Positions 7,341-7,878 of a stretch of 7,878 nt of DNA are shown piece by piece; position 1 is the first letter of the stretch, and every line of letters starts with the position of its first letter. The DNA comes from Bacteroidales bacterium UBA3289 (GTDB taxonomy: Bacteria; Bacteroidota; Bacteroidia; Bacteroidales; UBA932). The position numbers and the translations under genes are program-made. The stretch is from positions 24,357-32,234 of the forward strand of contig DETL01000005.1 of assembly GCA_002361625.1 (NCBI GenBank), given 5' to 3'. Under the pieces are notes generated by a model. That model had not been told where the DNA came from and did no database searches. It saw only the letters and a list, made by a program, of their open reading frames with translations.

Positions 7341-7344
7341 CAAA
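7313..7344 (-). promoter_or_regulatory. Predicted Bacteroidota-type promoter of the lipoprotein-hydEGF operon
   Basis: On the minus strand the -7 box reads TAATTTTG (7320 down to 7313), an exact match to TAnnTTTG. It is preceded by TTTG (7344 to 7341), part of a run of five T, at a spacing of 20 bp. Transcription should start only a few bases before the ATG at 7304, so the mRNA would be almost leaderless. This is the only good promoter seen for the maturase operon. Confidence 0.65.
7314..7339. repeat. Imperfect dyad covering both divergent -7 boxes
   Basis: The arms AAAATTACGGA (7314-7324) and TCCGTATTTTT (7329-7339) are inverted copies with one T-T mismatch around a 4-base centre AATC; the inner TACGGA/TCCGTA part is perfect. 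Part of the symmetry follows from two outward-facing TAnnTTTG boxes, but the GC-containing core between them is not required by the promoters and may be an operator. Confidence 0.45.
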
Positions 7345-7355
7345 AACGAAGCGGT

Positions 7356-7679
7356 ATGATCCACACGGACAAAGTGAAACTGATGGATAGCGGAACCGTC
7401 CTCTTTCGGGCCGGAAGCCTGGACGAAGCCCTGTCCAAGGTACGGAACCTTCTCGGAGAAGGGGAGTTGGAAGAACCTGCCCCCGGACTGATGGCGGCAG
7501 ATTTCTCGGATCGACTGTATTATAGCGTCATCACCGCCCGCGTGGAGGCGTGCTCCGATCCGGGATGGTATGCGGCCAGTTTCCAGGAAGCGAATGCCGG
7601 GCGATTCCTTCCGCTGCCTCCGTCGAGGAAGGCCCTGGCCCGGATGGAACGCATCAAACACATTCTCGCAGCGGAATAG
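7356..7679 (+). CDS. Hypothetical protein, 107 residues
   Basis: I do not recognise this protein. It has 107 residues, no signal peptide, no membrane segment and no metal-binding motif; a single cysteine sits near residue 66. It looks like a small soluble cytoplasmic protein with a helical N-terminal part (SLDEALSKVRNLLGEGE), a middle segment with YYSVITARVE that could be a strand, and a basic helical end (SRKALARMERIKHIL). Support for its being real: it has its own predicted promoter with a TAnnTTTG box ending 16 bases before the ATG, it does not overlap another gene, and it fills the space between the divergent region and the tRNA. The frame is open far upstream (to 5319), but that part is antisense to hydE and the lipoprotein gene. 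Met10 (7383) is another possible start. No Shine-Dalgarno is visible for either. Confidence 0.65.
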   Translation: MIHTDKVKLMDSGTVLFRAGSLDEALSKVRNLLGEGELEEPAPGLMAADFSDRLYYSVITARVEACSDPGWYAASFQEANAGRFLPLPPSRKALARMERIKHILAAE

Positions 7680-7690
7680 GCAAAAAATTG

Positions 7691-7703
7691 TTTGGAATCC
7701 AAA
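7691..7703. repeat. Palindrome TTTGGAATCCAAA over the -33 element of the tRNA promoter
   Basis: A 13-base sequence with perfect 6-base arms (TTTGGA and TCCAAA) around one central A. It includes the putative -33 TTTG. It could be a protein-binding site or chance in an AT-rich stretch; there is no second copy nearby. Confidence 0.3.
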
Positions 7704-7720
7704 TAAATTTCCTATATTTG
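7691..7720 (+). promoter_or_regulatory. Predicted Bacteroidota-type promoter of the tRNA-Thr gene
   Basis: TTTG at 7691-7694 is followed after 18 bp by TATATTTG (7713-7720), a perfect TAnnTTTG box. Transcription would begin near 7725, about 25 nt before the mature tRNA. TTG at 7688-7690, with a 22-bp spacer, is an alternative upstream element. Confidence 0.7.
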
Positions 7721-7725
7721 CAGTC

Positions 7726-7743
7726 CCGATTCATCGAAATCGG
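7726..7743 (+). other. Short hairpin in the tRNA 5' leader
   Basis: CCGATT (7726-7731) and AATCGG (7738-7743) can form a 6-bp stem with a 6-base loop. It falls close to the predicted transcription start and six bases before the mature tRNA, so it could influence 5' end processing. Such a short stem may also be chance. Confidence 0.3.
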
Positions 7744-7748
7744 TCCAA

Positions 7749-7821
7749 GCCACTTTAGCTCAGTCGGTAGAGCAGCGCATTCGTAACGCGCAGGTCGGGA
7801 GTTCGAGCCTCCTGAGTGGCT
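7749..7821 (+). tRNA. tRNA-Thr, anticodon CGT (reads ACG)
   Basis: The sequence folds as a complete cloverleaf of 73 bases. The acceptor stem is GCCACTT with GAGTGGC (last pair T-G). The D stem is GCTC/GAGC. The anticodon loop is TTCGTAA with CGT at 7782-7784. The T arm is GGGAG/CTCCT with loop TTCGAGC. The discriminator base is T, and CCA is not encoded. The anticodon stem (GCGCA with CGCGC) has four good pairs and an A-C mismatch next to the loop (7779 and 7787). It has its own promoter upstream and a terminator three bases after the 3' end. Confidence 0.95.
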
Positions 7822-7823
7822 CA

Positions 7824-7856
7824 AAAAAAGAGTCCGGAATCTCCGGACTCTTTTTT
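7824..7856 (+). terminator. Rho-independent terminator after tRNA-Thr
   Basis: A strong stem pairs AAAAAAGAGTCCGG (7824-7837) with CCGGACTCTTTTTT (7843-7856) across a 5-base loop AATCT. The T run follows the GC-rich stem, and the matching A run on the other side means it could also stop transcription arriving from the right. Confidence 0.92.
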
Positions 7857-7878
7857 GGTCTATTAGACAAATGGGGTG

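Noticed and set aside
5319..7355. Very long open frame on the + strand running to 7679 (786 codons)
   Set aside because: Up to 7355 it is antisense to hydE and the lipoprotein gene, both of which have clear family motifs. High GC at codon ends removes stops from the opposite strand. Only the final 107 codons are kept as a gene.
7305..7661. N-terminal extension of the lipoprotein gene
   Set aside because: It would put the lipoprotein signal peptide in the middle of the protein and is antisense to the 107-residue gene.
1..7878. CRISPR array, insertion sequence or phage attachment site, including at the tRNA
   Set aside because: No regularly spaced repeats, no transposase or integrase gene, and no repeated tRNA 3' end is present in the window.

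Overview
The window looks like a GC-rich member of the Bacteroidota, probably Bacteroidales. The evidence is three matches to the Bacteroidota promoter box TAnnTTTG, weak or absent Shine-Dalgarno sequences at most starts, a tRNA gene without an encoded CCA end, and hydrogenase and siderophore-binding proteins whose wording resembles that group. The lineage is inferred from these signs; no search was run.

Positions 1-2759 (+ strand) hold the end of an operon for a multi-subunit, NAD(H)-linked [FeFe] hydrogenase: the C-terminus of a NuoF-like flavoprotein subunit (hydB, cut by the window edge), the catalytic subunit hydA, and the NuoE-like [2Fe-2S] subunit hydC. Positions 2764-7304 (- strand) hold an operon read toward it. 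In transcription order it encodes a lipoprotein substrate-binding protein of the siderophore/cobalamin type, then hydE, hydG and hydF, the three dedicated H-cluster maturases. The two operons meet tail to tail with 4 bp between stop codons.

From about 7305 to 7355 a short divergent region drives the lipoprotein-maturase operon leftward and an unrecognised 107-residue protein rightward (7356-7679). Its two predicted promoters interlock over an imperfect dyad. A tRNA-Thr(CGT) gene follows with its own promoter and a strong intrinsic terminator (7691-7856). The last 22 bases hold nothing I can identify.

Together the genes form a nearly self-contained hydrogen module. HydE and HydG make the ligands of the diiron subcluster, HydF assembles and delivers it, and HydA carries it beside NAD- and ferredoxin-linked subunits. 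The lipoprotein at the head of the maturase operon suggests coupling of maturation to uptake of iron or another metal compound. The most unusual protein detail is in HydF: the P-loop is intact, but the G4 motif is altered (EKED instead of NKxD) and the G5 region appears deleted. No wholly new system was found; the notable points are variations on a known one plus the divergent promoter arrangement.
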